A DNA stretch of 64,000 bases from Streptococcus australis ATCC 700641 (GTDB taxonomy: Bacteria; Bacillota; Bacilli; Lactobacillales; Streptococcaceae): positions 1 to 64,000 of the forward strand of contig NZ_GL636091.1 of NCBI RefSeq assembly GCF_000186465.1, given 5' to 3'. The translations under genes and the position numbers were made by a program. Under the pieces are notes generated by a model, which was given only the letters and a program-made list of their open reading frames with translations, searched no databases and had not been told where the DNA came from. Of the stretch, positions 47,489 to 57,991 are shown one piece after another (within the stretch, counting starts at the first letter, position 1; each line of letters begins with the position of its first letter).

Positions 47489-47629
47489 TTAAAACATGCT
47501 ATTTTTATAATTGATAAATATTAATAACTAACTTTCCGAAAAATAAGTATTTTCTGGAAAGATAGTTTTGAGCATTTCTAAAATAGCTCTAGAATATTGA
47601 TAAAGTCATTCCCATATTAGCTAAGACTC
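47489..47629. other. Non-coding AT-rich stretch before tRNA-Thr
   Basis: No intact gene. An inverted repeat is visible at about 47533-47562 (TTTCCGAAAA... against ...TTTTCTGGAAA). Confidence 0.4.
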
Positions 47630-47689
47630 GATTATACATTACAAGAGAATATTAACGATGAGTTTGAAAACATCCGAAAACTTTTATAA
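47630..47689 (+). pseudogene. Possible 3' remnant of a tyrosine integrase
   Basis: Twenty codons end in ENINDEFENIRKLL and TAA, resembling C-termini of phage/ICE integrases. Upstream codons carry a stop, so only a tail would remain. It points toward the 3' end of tRNA-Thr, the usual geometry of an integrase beside its attachment site. The match is short, so the call is tentative. Confidence 0.35.
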
Positions 47690-47692
47690 TAA

Positions 47693-47715
47693 TTTGGTAC
47701 AAATTTTGGTACAAA
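47693..47715 (+). repeat. Tandem TTTGGTACAAA repeats near tRNA-Thr
   Basis: TTTGGTACAAA at 47693-47703 and TTTTGGTACAAA at 47704-47715; the latter is repeated exactly at 38852-38863. Confidence 0.5.
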
Positions 47716-47732
47716 AAGTGATTCAACATCAA

Positions 47733-47758
47733 AAAAAGCCTATCACAATAGGCTTTTT
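47733..47758. terminator. Bidirectional terminator next to tRNA-Thr
   Basis: AAAAAGCCTA (47733-47742) pairs with TAGGCTTTTT (47749-47758) around a 6-base loop. Confidence 0.85.
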
Positions 47759-47772
47759 CTTGTATCATTTGA

Positions 47773-47845
47773 TGCCGATTGCAGGGATCGAACCTGTGAC
47801 CTACGCGTTACGAGTGCGTTGCTCTACCAACTGAGCTAAATCGGC
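47773..47845 (-). tRNA. tRNA-Thr (CGU anticodon)
   Basis: 73-base cloverleaf on the minus strand, 5' GCCGATT pairing with 3' AATCGGC, D stem GCTC/GAGC, anticodon loop CTCGTAA and T loop TTCGATC. CCA is not encoded. Two stem positions read as A-C mismatches (the closing pair of the anticodon stem and the first pair of the T stem). Confidence 0.93.
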
Positions 47846-47892
47846 GATTACCCTTATAGTATAGCACTATAAGGAAGGATGTCAAGGGATTC

Positions 47893-48357
47893 TTAATTCA
47901 TCTTTTTAATCAAAATCTGACAAGGATTTTGAGGCCCCCACAGTTGCGGAAAAATCTCTAGTTTTTTAAAGCCAAGACTGCGATAAAAGACATTGGTTCG
48001 GTCATAATCTTTATTAGAGCCTTCTGCCACTGTTTTCACCTGCAAAAAATCAACATTTTTGCCAGCTTCACTCTCTAAAGTAGCAAGCAATTGACTCCCA
48101 ATTCCTCTACCTTGATGAGCTTTTTTTACACCGAGACAATCAATTTCTGCACAATCTTCACTAGAATAGGACAAGCTTACAAAGCCAAGCAAATTACTCT
48201 CCTAAAAGGCGGTCCACACCTTCAAGTCCTTGGCTCCTTCGATGTAGGCTTGCGTGCTTTCTGGTATTCCAAACCATTCTGGCAAATCCTTTAAAACCTC
48301 AGCGACAACTGCCATTTTTTGCTCTTCATCCTTAACTTCTTTAATAACAAGCATCAT
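47893..48357 (-). pseudogene. GNAT acetyltransferase gene broken by an amber codon
   Basis: Read through, the frame gives about 154 residues of a GNAT N-acetyltransferase: MLVIKEVKDEEQKMAVV, then the acetyl-CoA motif VKKAHQGRGIGSQLLATLE and FYRSLGFKKLE. A TAG at 48202-48204, in frame after VWTAF, cuts it at 50 residues. The second part stays open to its natural stop, so a single base change explains the damage. The truncated product would lack the CoA site. Confidence 0.8.
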
Positions 48358-48393
48358 AAGTTCCTTTTCTTGATTTTAGTCTTACTTTAGCTC

Positions 48394-49179
48394 TTACGAA
48401 CCTGCACTTTCGTAGGCATCTAACCCCCTGTCCCAAAGTTTCAGAGAGATGCAAAAAAAGATAAGAGAAATCAGAATCAAACCACCAATATTAAAGAAGA
48501 CATCCTTGTCCTGCAAGAAATAGCTGGCAGGATAGTAGGCCGTAAAGGCGAAAGGCACAATAAAGCTAATTAACCAACGAAGGAGCGAATTGTAAATGGA
48601 AATCGGGTACTTGGCAAAATCATTAAACATATAAAAAATGTAAATCATGGCACCTGACTGCTTGGTCCAAAAAGCGATGCTGGCTGTTGCAATTTTCAAG
48701 GAAGTATAAATCAAGGTCGCAAAAGGAATACAAACTAGAAAAATCAGGAATTTGGGAAGAGTCCAAGCAATGCTAGTCGCCGTTGTCGTTAGTAAGATTC
48801 CACCGACCAAAAGTTCACCCAAGGCATCAATCTGAAAGGTCTCTACCAAAATATGAAAGAGGGGATTGATAGGACGAGTCAGATACTTGTCAAACTCCCC
48901 TTTTCGAACTAGTCGTTGACCTAAAGCCCAGAGATTGTCAAAAAAGAGGTGATCTAATCCCTTTGGAATTAAGGAAAATCCATAGATAAAGGCAATCTCT
49001 TGAAAGGTCCAACCTTCTAGCGAGGGGATGTGTTGAAAGAGTACATTGAGAAACAAGAGGTTTAGGCCTTGAGTCAGAAAGACTCCCAACACACCAACCA
49101 CAAAATCAACTTTGTATTCCATGATTTGCTTGATGTATTGTCTAATAAAAATCAGATGCATGCGTTGATATTTTTTCAT
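48394..49179 (-). CDS. ABC-2 exporter permease (core copy, subunit 2)
   Basis: Membrane subunit of 261 residues, ABC2_membrane_6 (DUF990) type, six helices, with GWTFQEIAFIYGFSLIPKGLDHLF and KGEFDKYLTRPINPLFHIL. It follows subunit 1 by one base and ends the three-gene unit. It shares its family and gene order with 39144-41708 but has core-like base composition. The substrate is unknown. Confidence 0.87.
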   Translation of the reverse strand: MKKYQRMHLIFIRQYIKQIMEYKVDFVVGVLGVFLTQGLNLLFLNVLFQHIPSLEGWTFQEIAFIYGFSLIPKGLDHLFFDNLWALGQRLVRKGEFDKYLTRPINPLFHILVETFQIDALGELLVGGILLTTTATSIAWTLPKFLIFLVCIPFATLIYTSLKIATASIAFWTKQSGAMIYIFYMFNDFAKYPISIYNSLLRWLISFIVPFAFTAYYPASYFLQDKDVFFNIGGLILISLIFFCISLKLWDRGLDAYESAGS

Positions 49180-49180
49180 C

Positions 49181-49999
49181 CTAACCTCCCTGAATGGTGA
49201 TAAATGACTGGACTCGTTTCCAAATCAACTGAGACAAGCCCACCATCACTATAAGCCAGAAAAGCTGAAGCAAAAGTGCTTGAAGAATCTGACTGGCATC
49301 GTATTTCCCAACAATGATCATAACCGGAGTGTAAATCAAGGATGAAAATGGCAATAAGGAGAGAATATCTGAAACCACCTTTGGAAAAAACGTCAAGGGA
49401 ATCAAACTGCCAGACATAAAGGCCACTATTGAAGTCTTGAGTAGATTGGAACCCCATAAATTTTTAAACACAAAGGCTGAAAAACCAAAACAGATATTAA
49501 AGAAAAAGTTAATCAGATAAGCCAGAGTCAAGCTAAAGAGATAAAGGACAGTTAATCCCAGCACTTCTACAATCCCTTGACCAGATAAGATTTTCATCAA
49601 AACAATGACACTTAAAAATGGCAGTCCAACAGAGATAAAAATCAACCACTTGGAACCAAGCTCGGTGAAAAGATAAGAGGTCGAAAAATGGACTGGTCTC
49701 AGCAAGCGCATGATAATAGAGCCATCTTTTACCTCATCACCAATCGTAAAGGAGCTATCAGACCTGGTCAAAAGATTGGTCACAAAACTCATGATGATGT
49801 AGAGGGTGATATCCGCCATACTGAAGCCCTGAATCAAAGGCTCCTGGGAGGAGTCAAAGACAGCCTTCCAGAGATAGAAAGCGACAAAAGCCCCCATGAC
49901 ATCACCAATCCGATAGAGAATAAAGTTGACTCGATAGCTAATCAACTCCTGAATCCCTGCATTGATAAAGGGTTTATAACGTCTCCACAATTTGACCAT
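49181..49999 (-). CDS. ABC-2 exporter permease (core copy, subunit 1)
   Basis: Membrane subunit of 272 residues with six helices. The start at 49999 is chosen because AAGGAG stands 8 bases upstream and the protein then opens MVKLWRRYKPFINAGIQELISYRVNF; a longer frame would overlap the ATPase by 41 bases. DEVKDGSIIMRLLRPVHFSTSYLF is the typical loop after helix 2. It pairs with the next gene as a heterodimeric channel. Confidence 0.87.
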   Translation of the reverse strand: MVKLWRRYKPFINAGIQELISYRVNFILYRIGDVMGAFVAFYLWKAVFDSSQEPLIQGFSMADITLYIIMSFVTNLLTRSDSSFTIGDEVKDGSIIMRLLRPVHFSTSYLFTELGSKWLIFISVGLPFLSVIVLMKILSGQGIVEVLGLTVLYLFSLTLAYLINFFFNICFGFSAFVFKNLWGSNLLKTSIVAFMSGSLIPLTFFPKVVSDILSLLPFSSLIYTPVMIIVGKYDASQILQALLLQLFWLIVMVGLSQLIWKRVQSFITIQGG

Positions 50000-50000
50000 C

Positions 50001-50993
50001 TTAGAGCTCCTTTCGATAGAAGCGACGGATAATATCTTCAATATCCGTATCTACCATCTTCAAATCACGGACTTCAAAATCAGACAGGGTTTGCTTGATA
50101 ATATCGGCTGACTGGTAGCGGGAACTATCGAATTCAATATTGAGAGTATTTCCTTGTCTATCAATGGACATATCAGGTAAGCCTTCATAGTGAGAAAGGA
50201 GGTGACTTTGACCTGGCGTCAGTTCAAAGGAAAGAGTCTTCATCTTGCCAAAGGTCTCCTTGAGCTGGCTAACCGTTCCATCAAAAATCTCTTGTCCCTT
50301 GTCAATCATAAAAATCCGATCACAGAGTTGCTCAATATCACTCAAATCATGAGTAGTCAAGAGAATAGTTGTCTCTTCCTCCTGATTGATCTGGGTGATA
50401 GCACGTCGAATGTTATCCTTGACCGACACATCCAAACCAATAGTCGGCTCATCTAAAAAGAGAACTTTGGGATTGTGAAGCAAGGAAGCCGCAATATCCG
50501 CCCGCATCCGTTGACCTAGTGAAAGAGTCCGCACAGGATCCTTGATAAATTCCTTCAAATCCAAAACTTCATTCAAAAAGTCCATGCGCTTATGAAAAAG
50601 CGAGTCCGGTACATCATAGATCTCTTTCAAAACTGTGTAGGTCTCTTGCAGTGCCAAATCCCACCATAGCTGGGTGCGTTGTCCGAAAACGACTCCAATA
50701 TCCTTGACATAATCTTGGCGATTGTCCTGTGGAATCTTGCCGTTAATCCGACAAAAACCAGATGTCGGTTTCAAAATCCCTGTCAGCATTTTGATGGTTG
50801 TCGACTTTCCAGCACCATTTGCCCCGATAAATCCTAAAATCTGCCCTTTTGGAACTTCAAAAGTTAAATCCTTGACCGCTTCAAAAGTCTGCTTTTCAGG
50901 ATGAACAAAGGAGCGCAAGGCTCCCTTTAACCCCGGCTCCTTAACTGTCTTCACAAAATTTTTCTGAAGATGTTGCACTTCTATCATTGCCAT
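50001..50993 (-). CDS. ABC exporter ATPase (core copy)
   Basis: ATPase of 330 residues: Walker A GANGAGKS near 62, signature LSLGQRMRADIAASLL near 160, Walker B LFLDEPTIGLD and H-loop LTTHDLSDI, then a C-terminal domain ending IIRRFYRKEL. It heads an exporter operon whose promoter carries a cre site. It is related over its length to the ATPase at 40722-41708. Confidence 0.91.
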   Translation of the reverse strand: MAMIEVQHLQKNFVKTVKEPGLKGALRSFVHPEKQTFEAVKDLTFEVPKGQILGFIGANGAGKSTTIKMLTGILKPTSGFCRINGKIPQDNRQDYVKDIGVVFGQRTQLWWDLALQETYTVLKEIYDVPDSLFHKRMDFLNEVLDLKEFIKDPVRTLSLGQRMRADIAASLLHNPKVLFLDEPTIGLDVSVKDNIRRAITQINQEEETTILLTTHDLSDIEQLCDRIFMIDKGQEIFDGTVSQLKETFGKMKTLSFELTPGQSHLLSHYEGLPDMSIDRQGNTLNIEFDSSRYQSADIIKQTLSDFEVRDLKMVDTDIEDIIRRFYRKEL

Positions 50994-51102
50994 ATCTATC
51001 TCCCTATCGTAAGAAGCAACATTGTATTTTTGACTACAAATATTCTAAATCCTTACTTTCTACACTTTTTCAATATTATTACAGAGGGCTTTATACCAAC
51101 CT

Positions 51103-51131
51103 ATTATAATCTAATAAAAAAAGGAATGCAA
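51103..51131 (-). promoter_or_regulatory. Promoter of the core ABC-2 exporter operon
   Basis: TTGCAT (51126-51131) and TATAAT (51103-51108) on the minus strand, spacer 17. The leader to the ATPase start is about 105 bases. Confidence 0.7.
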
Positions 51132-51140
51132 GCGTTTGCT
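51126..51140. promoter_or_regulatory. cre site at the ABC-2 exporter promoter
   Basis: ATGCAAGCGTTTGCT fits the CcpA consensus WTGNAANCGNWNNCW at every defined position and overlaps the -35. CcpA repression is inferred. Confidence 0.7.
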
Positions 51141-51227
51141 TATTGATTATGAAATTAGAGATTTCTCTCTTAAAATGAAACTTTTAATCAAAAATTCTGT
51201 TAAATAGTTTCCTTAAGACACCAAAAA

Positions 51228-51251
51228 AGACCTACCCTTACGGATAAGCCT
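51228..51251 (-). terminator. lacG terminator
   Basis: On the minus strand AGGCTTATCC, loop GTAA, GGGTAGGTCT, then TTTTTT. The stem includes several G-U pairs and is very like the fba terminator at 60032-60055. Confidence 0.8.
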
Positions 51252-51269
51252 TCTTACATGTTTATTTCT

Positions 51270-52817
<1,548 letters not shown>

Positions 52818-52858
52818 TTAACAAGGCGATTAGGAAAATCGCCATAGCGATTTCCGTT

Positions 52859-52890
52859 ACGATAGGAGACTGTTTCACAGTCCCTATCGT
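52859..52890 (-). promoter_or_regulatory. Hairpin behind lacE in the lacE-lacG gap
   Basis: ACGATAGGAGACTG pairs with CAGTCCCTATCGT directly behind the lacE stop. A second smaller hairpin (GCGATT/AATCGC, 52826-52842) follows on the minus strand. No U run follows the first, so it may be an mRNA processing or stability element that lowers LacG relative to LacFE. The 213-base gap holds no gene. Confidence 0.55.
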
Positions 52891-54584
52891 TAATCGAATT
52901 GCGCCTGAACAAAGGCAAGAGCGCCTTTACCATCACGAGTCAACTTAATGTATTGAGCACCTTCTATCTTCGCCAATTTGATGCCTAGTTTATCTGTTTC
53001 AGCCTTCATATCTTCGAAGTTGGAAGCAACCTGAGGCGCCAAGATAACAAGGTCAAATTCTGGCAACATTTCACGGTGGGCTCCATAGCCACCTGCTGCA
53101 GCTTTAACTGGAACTTTATACTCTTCTGCGGCTTTATTCAAAGCATTGGCAAGAAGACCACTTGTTCCACCACCCGCACAAAGAACGAGGACGTTTGTTT
53201 CTTCAGTAATTGTATTTTGTGCTTGTTCTACTCCAGCTTTTGCAAGAATAGCATCTGCTTTTGCAGTGTTAAAGTTTGCAGCTACTTTTTCTTTTAATTC
53301 ATCATTAGCTTTACCTGAACGTTCTTCTTCAAGAATTTGTTCATCATAAACCTTGAGGAATGGATAGTAGATAGCAGTATCTACTACAATTAACAATGCT
53401 GCAAGAGCGAATGATAAGAACTGGAAGTTTGTACCAAGAACAATACCAAGAGGTCCTGGTGTAGTCCATGGAAGGTTGGCAGTAAATGAGTTCATGCCAA
53501 GTGTTTCAATAAAGAACTTAAAGATCCATACGTTTGCAATTGGTGCAAAGATGAATGGGATAAAGAAGATTGGGTTCAAAACAAGCGGTGCACCAAACAA
53601 GATTGGTTCGTTTACACCGAAGAATGTAGGAACTACTGAAGCACGTCCAATAGCACGATTTCGTTTTGATTTACATAACCACATAAACATGAACGGAACA
53701 ACAAGAGTTGCACCAGTACCACCCATAGTGACGATAAACATTTGTGTACCAGATGTAAGGATCTTATCAGCGTGCATACCTTGTTGAAGAAGGTTTAAGT
53801 TGACTTCGGCATTTGCATAAGTAATCGCTGCAATCGCAGGCTCAACGATAGATGGGCCGTGAATACCAATAAACCAGAAGAATGCAAAGGCACCGAAAAT
53901 AATCGTAATACCAACATAACCGTCTGCTGCTGAGAATAGAGGCGCAAGAAGAGTACCAATAGATTCAGCTACTGTTACACCAAGACTACCCTTCACAATC
54001 AGTTCAAGTCCATAAAGGAGAACGACAGATACAGTGAATGGGATCAAGTCTTTAAATACTTGAGAGATATTTGGTGGAACTTCGTCTGGCATGCGAATAG
54101 TAACATTATTTTTCACACAGACTTTGTAAACATTAACGGTAACGAAGGCTGCAATAAAGGCTGTCAAAAGACCTTTTGTTCCCATGAAGGCAGTCAGAAA
54201 ACCTCCTTCTTTCGCTGGTTCAGCTGCCATTAAAAGGAATCCAACCATAGATGCCAACATGGTTGACAAGAAGTTGATCTGGTTTGTTGCAGGTAAATCA
54301 CGATTGACAGAATCTGTCAAAGCTTTGGCTGTGGTTCCACCTACGAAGAAAGCCAGAATTCCCATCGAATAGCTATAAGGTGTCATTAAGAAGTTTTCAA
54401 TTTCTTTTGACCAATGGAAGCCCCATGCATTTGGGACGTAAGCAATCAATATAAAGATAGACGAGAATAAGATCACAGGCATCCCCGCGATAAATCCATC
54501 ACGAATCGCACGCAAATATTTATTACGAGAAATCTTCTCGAAGAAAGGTTTTCCTTTCTCAATTAATTCAATTAATTTATGCAT
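52890..54584 (-). CDS. lacE: Lactose PTS enzyme IIBC, LacE
   Basis: Membrane permease and phosphotransfer domain that imports lactose as lactose-6-phosphate. The 564 residues contain a EIIC domain of about nine helices (to about 415, with [21 protein letters not shown]), a linker, and a EIIB domain with the phospho-Cys in [18 protein letters not shown] near 475. Its start overlaps the lacF stop by one base. Confidence 0.96.
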   Translation of the reverse strand: MHKLIELIEKGKPFFEKISRNKYLRAIRDGFIAGMPVILFSSIFILIAYVPNAWGFHWSKEIENFLMTPYSYSMGILAFFVGGTTAKALTDSVNRDLPATNQINFLSTMLASMVGFLLMAAEPAKEGGFLTAFMGTKGLLTAFIAAFVTVNVYKVCVKNNVTIRMPDEVPPNISQVFKDLIPFTVSVVLLYGLELIVKGSLGVTVAESIGTLLAPLFSAADGYVGITIIFGAFAFFWFIGIHGPSIVEPAIAAITYANAEVNLNLLQQGMHADKILTSGTQMFIVTMGGTGATLVVPFMFMWLCKSKRNRAIGRASVVPTFFGVNEPILFGAPLVLNPIFFIPFIFAPIANVWIFKFFIETLGMNSFTANLPWTTPGPLGIVLGTNFQFLSFALAALLIVVDTAIYYPFLKVYDEQILEEERSGKANDELKEKVAANFNTAKADAILAKAGVEQAQNTITEETNVLVLCAGGGTSGLLANALNKAAEEYKVPVKAAAGGYGAHREMLPEFDLVILAPQVASNFEDMKAETDKLGIKLAKIEGAQYIKLTRDGKGALAFVQAQFD

Positions 54585-54901
54585 TATTTAGCTCCTCTTT
54601 TGTATAGTTCAATGAGATGATGAATCACATCTTTTAATAGGATCGTTGTCATTAAGTGGTCCTGTCCATGCATCATGGTAATGCTGTAGGGGAGGTCTTC
54701 TCCTGCTGCTTCTTGCGCTAGCATAGTTGTTTGAGACTTGTGAGCCTCTGCGATACAGCTTCCTGCTTCTTCTACCAAGCTTTCCGCTTGAGCGAAGTCA
54801 CCCTTCTCAGCCACCTTGAGGGCCTCCAAGAGTTTAGAACGAGCATCCCCTGCATACGCAACGATCTCAAAACCTAATAGTGTCATTTCTTCTTTGGTCA
54901 T
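54584..54901 (-). CDS. lacF: Lactose PTS enzyme IIA, LacF
   Basis: Cytoplasmic trimeric phosphocarrier that hands phosphate from HPr to LacE. The 105 residues begin [22 protein letters not shown]; the active His lies in [12 protein letters not shown] near 80. The start at 54901 is supported by GGAGG 8 bases upstream and by the usual length. Confidence 0.96.
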   Translation of the reverse strand: MTKEEMTLLGFEIVAYAGDARSKLLEALKVAEKGDFAQAESLVEEAGSCIAEAHKSQTTMLAQEAAGEDLPYSITMMHGQDHLMTTILLKDVIHHLIELYKRGAK

Positions 54902-54943
54902 GACTAATTCCTCCAATTTGAATTTCTTAATTTTTAAAAGTTG

Positions 54944-55777
54944 TTACAATAATCGTTGAATGTGCAAGACCAGATAGACCCGTTCACTCTTGTATAAGTC
55001 AACCCCGGTCTCCCTAGAAATCACATCATAAATCTTGGAACCAATCTCAAAGGCTTTGGGATAGGAGCTTTTGATATGTTCCTCCATATCTAGAAGCGAT
55101 TGATTGTCATCCCGATTGCGATCCAGGTAATCCAAGAAGTAGTTAAGATGAATCATGAAACGATCATAAAAGTTGTTGTTGGTCTCGGTTCGTTTGATTG
55201 AATAACTATCCAAAACCTCTTCCACACCTTTTAAGATTTCTTTGCGCTGGTCCATGGAATCCACGACCTCCGCTCCATTTTCACCTTCTGCATTGATGAA
55301 ATGATAGGCGATGCGAGTGACCTCATCTTCAGGGAAGCTAGTTGTGAGCTTCTCCCGATAGATGTCTACTGCCTCTTTGGCAATCTTAAAAGCCACTGGA
55401 TAGTTCTCTGAGATATCCAAAAGATTACTTTCCTTATACCTGCCTTGAGTCACTGCCTGGTAAGAGCAAAACATGTGGTCTGTCAAGGTCACATAGATAT
55501 ATTCTTGAACGGGGTAGTGATACTTTTTGCTCAAGTAATCAATCATCTCGTAGGTCACTGTGATGAAGTCTAATGGAACATTTTTTAGCAGGGTCATAAA
55601 GTTCTCTCGGGATTCCTCTGTTTTCATCCGAAAGAGCTTTTCTACCTTTTCTTTAGGGACTAGGTCGCCCTTCTTTTTGCCAAAAACGATTCCTTTTCCA
55701 ATGACAATCAGTTCTTCCCCTTTGTCATTCCTCACCAGAGCAACATTGTGATTGAGTGGATTTAAAATCCGATACAT
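54944..55777 (-). CDS. lacT: Transcriptional antiterminator LacT
   Basis: BglG-family RNA-binding antiterminator of 277 residues: an RNA-binding CAT domain (MYRILNPLNHNVALVRNDKG...), then two PRD domains with the phosphorylatable His residues (YHYPVQEYIYVTLTDHMF; YHFINAEG; MIHLNYFLDYLDR). PTS phosphorylation links it to lactose supply. It heads lacTFEG behind a terminator-bearing leader, the expected target. Confidence 0.93.
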   Translation of the reverse strand: MYRILNPLNHNVALVRNDKGEELIVIGKGIVFGKKKGDLVPKEKVEKLFRMKTEESRENFMTLLKNVPLDFITVTYEMIDYLSKKYHYPVQEYIYVTLTDHMFCSYQAVTQGRYKESNLLDISENYPVAFKIAKEAVDIYREKLTTSFPEDEVTRIAYHFINAEGENGAEVVDSMDQRKEILKGVEEVLDSYSIKRTETNNNFYDRFMIHLNYFLDYLDRNRDDNQSLLDMEEHIKSSYPKAFEIGSKIYDVISRETGVDLYKSERVYLVLHIQRLL

Positions 55778-55810
55778 GGTACTCTCCTTGCTAGTTTATT
55801 TAAGGTTAAG

Positions 55811-55871
55811 GGTATAAAAAATGACCACAAATGAGATCAGAGAGGTCTCTCCCCGATTCATCTGTGATCAT
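55811..55871 (-). terminator. Leader terminator controlled by LacT
   Basis: On the minus strand ATGATCACAGATGA (55858-55871) pairs with TCATTTGTGGTCAT (55821-55834) apart from two G-U/A-C steps, followed by TTTTTTATA. It lies between the lacT promoter and the lacT start, the place of a BglG-type terminator. The antiterminator RNA itself was not pinned down. Confidence 0.7.
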
Positions 55872-55918
55872 GCGTAATCTAACTTACTAACACTCACCTT
55901 GTATTCACTTATGGATTA

Positions 55919-55955
55919 AGTATAGCACACGCTTTTGTTTTTGTAAACCCTTTCT
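55919..55955 (-). promoter_or_regulatory. lacTFEG promoter with cre-like site
   Basis: TTTACA (55942-55947) and TATACT (55919-55924) on the minus strand, spacer 17. TTGTAAACCCTTTCT (55941-55955) fits the cre consensus with one mismatch in the central CG and covers the -35, so CcpA repression is likely. Confidence 0.7.
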
Positions 55956-56068
55956 TAACAACTTTTTAACTTTTTTGTTTTTTTCTAACAAATAGCTGTT
56001 TATAGCTGTCTTCTCTGGGCTCTTCAAGGAAATTCGAACGCCCATTGTTAAAGGAGTGGTCTACACTT

Positions 56069-57049
56069 TTAAATGCGCTCTTTCCAAGAAGTTGCGACTT
56101 GGTCCAAGACTTGATTGAGCTCTTCAATATTGCGACGACCTTCGGTACGCAACCATTCACGAGCTGCCTCTTCGCCATTCTTGATGTAGGCTTCAACTGA
56201 TCCAGCCCAAGTAGCACGGCCACAAAGGACCCCGTTGAAGTTTGCGCCTGCTTCATGCGCAAAGACTAAGGTTTCTTGGAAGAGTTTTGCAGAAACACCG
56301 GCACTCAAGTAGATGTATGGAAGCTTGGTTGCTGCTTCTTGTTCTTTAAAGAAGGCTGCAGCCTCTTCACGGCTATGAACGATTTCCCCATCGCCAAAGC
56401 CTTCAACGTATTTAACATTGACTGGAACTTCTACCTTCAAGACATCGATGTTGAAGCGTGGGTCTGAGAAGACTTTCATCGCTTCGATGACTTTGCGAGG
56501 TTTCACTTTAGCGTATTCTACAGAACCTGCATCAGCGATTGTTTCATCGTAAGCCAAGATTTCAAGGAAGAATGGAATTTCTTCTGCCGCACATTCTGAA
56601 CCGATGCGTTCGATGTAGGCTTGTTTTTCTTGGTTGAGTTCTTCTGCACTATCCACATCATAGTAGAGCAAGAATTTCACTGCATCTGCACCTTGTTCTT
56701 TGATGCGTTTAGCTGACCAAAGGTTGAGGCAGTCTGGTAGACGCTTGGTGCTTGAAGTGTCGTAGCCTGTTTTTTCATAAGCCAACAAGAGCCCTGCTTC
56801 CGCATCCAAGACCTTAGTTGCTGGAAGTCCATACTCAGGGTCCAAGAGCATAGAAGATGCGAATGGTGTCAATTCTTCAGCCACTAGGACCTTCAATTCT
56901 TCCATTTGAGCCACTGTTGGTTCTGTGTCTTGATACTGAGCCATGAGGCGTTTCAAAGCGCCACGTTGGTCAAAGGCCAAGGCTGAGATTACCCCCTCTT
57001 TGGTGCTCAATTTTTCTAAATAGTTGCGTTTTTGTTCTGTTAATACCAT
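56069..57049 (-). CDS. lacD: Tagatose-1,6-bisphosphate aldolase LacD
   Basis: Class I (Schiff-base) aldolase that splits tagatose-1,6-bisphosphate into dihydroxyacetone phosphate and glyceraldehyde-3-phosphate. The 326 residues match LacD in length and pattern: [30 protein letters not shown] (Schiff-base Lys region near 125) and [16 protein letters not shown]. It is the last gene of lacABCD, one base after lacC. Confidence 0.95.
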   Translation of the reverse strand: MVLTEQKRNYLEKLSTKEGVISALAFDQRGALKRLMAQYQDTEPTVAQMEELKVLVAEELTPFASSMLLDPEYGLPATKVLDAEAGLLLAYEKTGYDTSSTKRLPDCLNLWSAKRIKEQGADAVKFLLYYDVDSAEELNQEKQAYIERIGSECAAEEIPFFLEILAYDETIADAGSVEYAKVKPRKVIEAMKVFSDPRFNIDVLKVEVPVNVKYVEGFGDGEIVHSREEAAAFFKEQEAATKLPYIYLSAGVSAKLFQETLVFAHEAGANFNGVLCGRATWAGSVEAYIKNGEEAAREWLRTEGRRNIEELNQVLDQVATSWKERI

Positions 57050-57050
57050 C

Positions 57051-57980
57051 TTATACCTCTTTTACATTTATCTGTTGATACAAATCATCATAGCGATGAA
57101 TATTGATATGGCCTGTCGTTGCTTCTTGAGCATTCAACATGCCAAGGACATTGGCTTTGGTTAAAAGTGCTTGGTCGTCTTCCTGATGATAGAGAGCTGA
57201 GGCAATCCCAGCAACTGTCGAATCACCAGATCCCACTGGATTAACCACTTCAATTTTTGGAATATCCACTTTATAGAAGACATCACCATGTTTAGCAAAG
57301 GCACCGTCAGCCCCTAGGGAGACGATGACCCAGTCAATCCCTTTAAACAAGTCAGATTGAAGGACCTCTTTTAATTGATCTAAATCCGTAGTCACTTCGT
57401 AGCCTAACAGTTGAGACAACTCTTCATTATTGGGTTTAATCACTGTTGGTTGAACGGGAGCTACTAGTGCTTTTTCTAGGGAAGCGCCTGAGCAGTCCAG
57501 AACGACTGGTTTTCCTGCCTTCTTAGCGCGCTCGACCAATTGAGAATAATAATCAAGTGGCAAGCCAGCTGGTAAACTACCTGAGATAGCAACGACTGCT
57601 ACATCTGGAAGCAAGGCTTCATAGTGATCAAGAAAGGCTTGTCCTTCTTCTTCAGAAACAGACGGACCTTTTTCCAGGATTTCAGTTTGTTGTCCTTCGT
57701 GGAGGATCGCAATACAATTCCGGGTCTCCCCTTGAATTTTAAAGAATTCTTTGCCGATTTCCTGATCTAGATGGTCCAAGATAAATTGGCCTGTTGAACC
57801 ACCAATCAGACCAGTTGCCGAGACAGGATCTCCAATCTCTGCAAGGACCCGTGTGACATTGAGACCCTTCCCTCCTGCGGTTTTGCTTACCTTGTCAACT
57901 CGATTGACCGTATCCAAGTGTAAGGATTCTAATGGATAGGAAATGTCGATTGAAGGGTTCATGGTTACCGTTAAAATCAT
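57051..57980 (-). CDS. lacC: Tagatose-6-phosphate kinase LacC
   Basis: PfkB-family sugar kinase making tagatose-1,6-bisphosphate from tagatose-6-phosphate. The 309 residues have [18 protein letters not shown] near 35-52 and the C-terminal PfkB signature [16 protein letters not shown] with the catalytic Asp near 254. The start at 57980 (GAGGTGAG upstream) yields the standard [15 protein letters not shown] opening. Confidence 0.95.
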   Translation of the reverse strand: MILTVTMNPSIDISYPLESLHLDTVNRVDKVSKTAGGKGLNVTRVLAEIGDPVSATGLIGGSTGQFILDHLDQEIGKEFFKIQGETRNCIAILHEGQQTEILEKGPSVSEEEGQAFLDHYEALLPDVAVVAISGSLPAGLPLDYYSQLVERAKKAGKPVVLDCSGASLEKALVAPVQPTVIKPNNEELSQLLGYEVTTDLDQLKEVLQSDLFKGIDWVIVSLGADGAFAKHGDVFYKVDIPKIEVVNPVGSGDSTVAGIASALYHQEDDQALLTKANVLGMLNAQEATTGHINIHRYDDLYQQINVKEV

Positions 57981-57991
57981 AGACTCACCTC

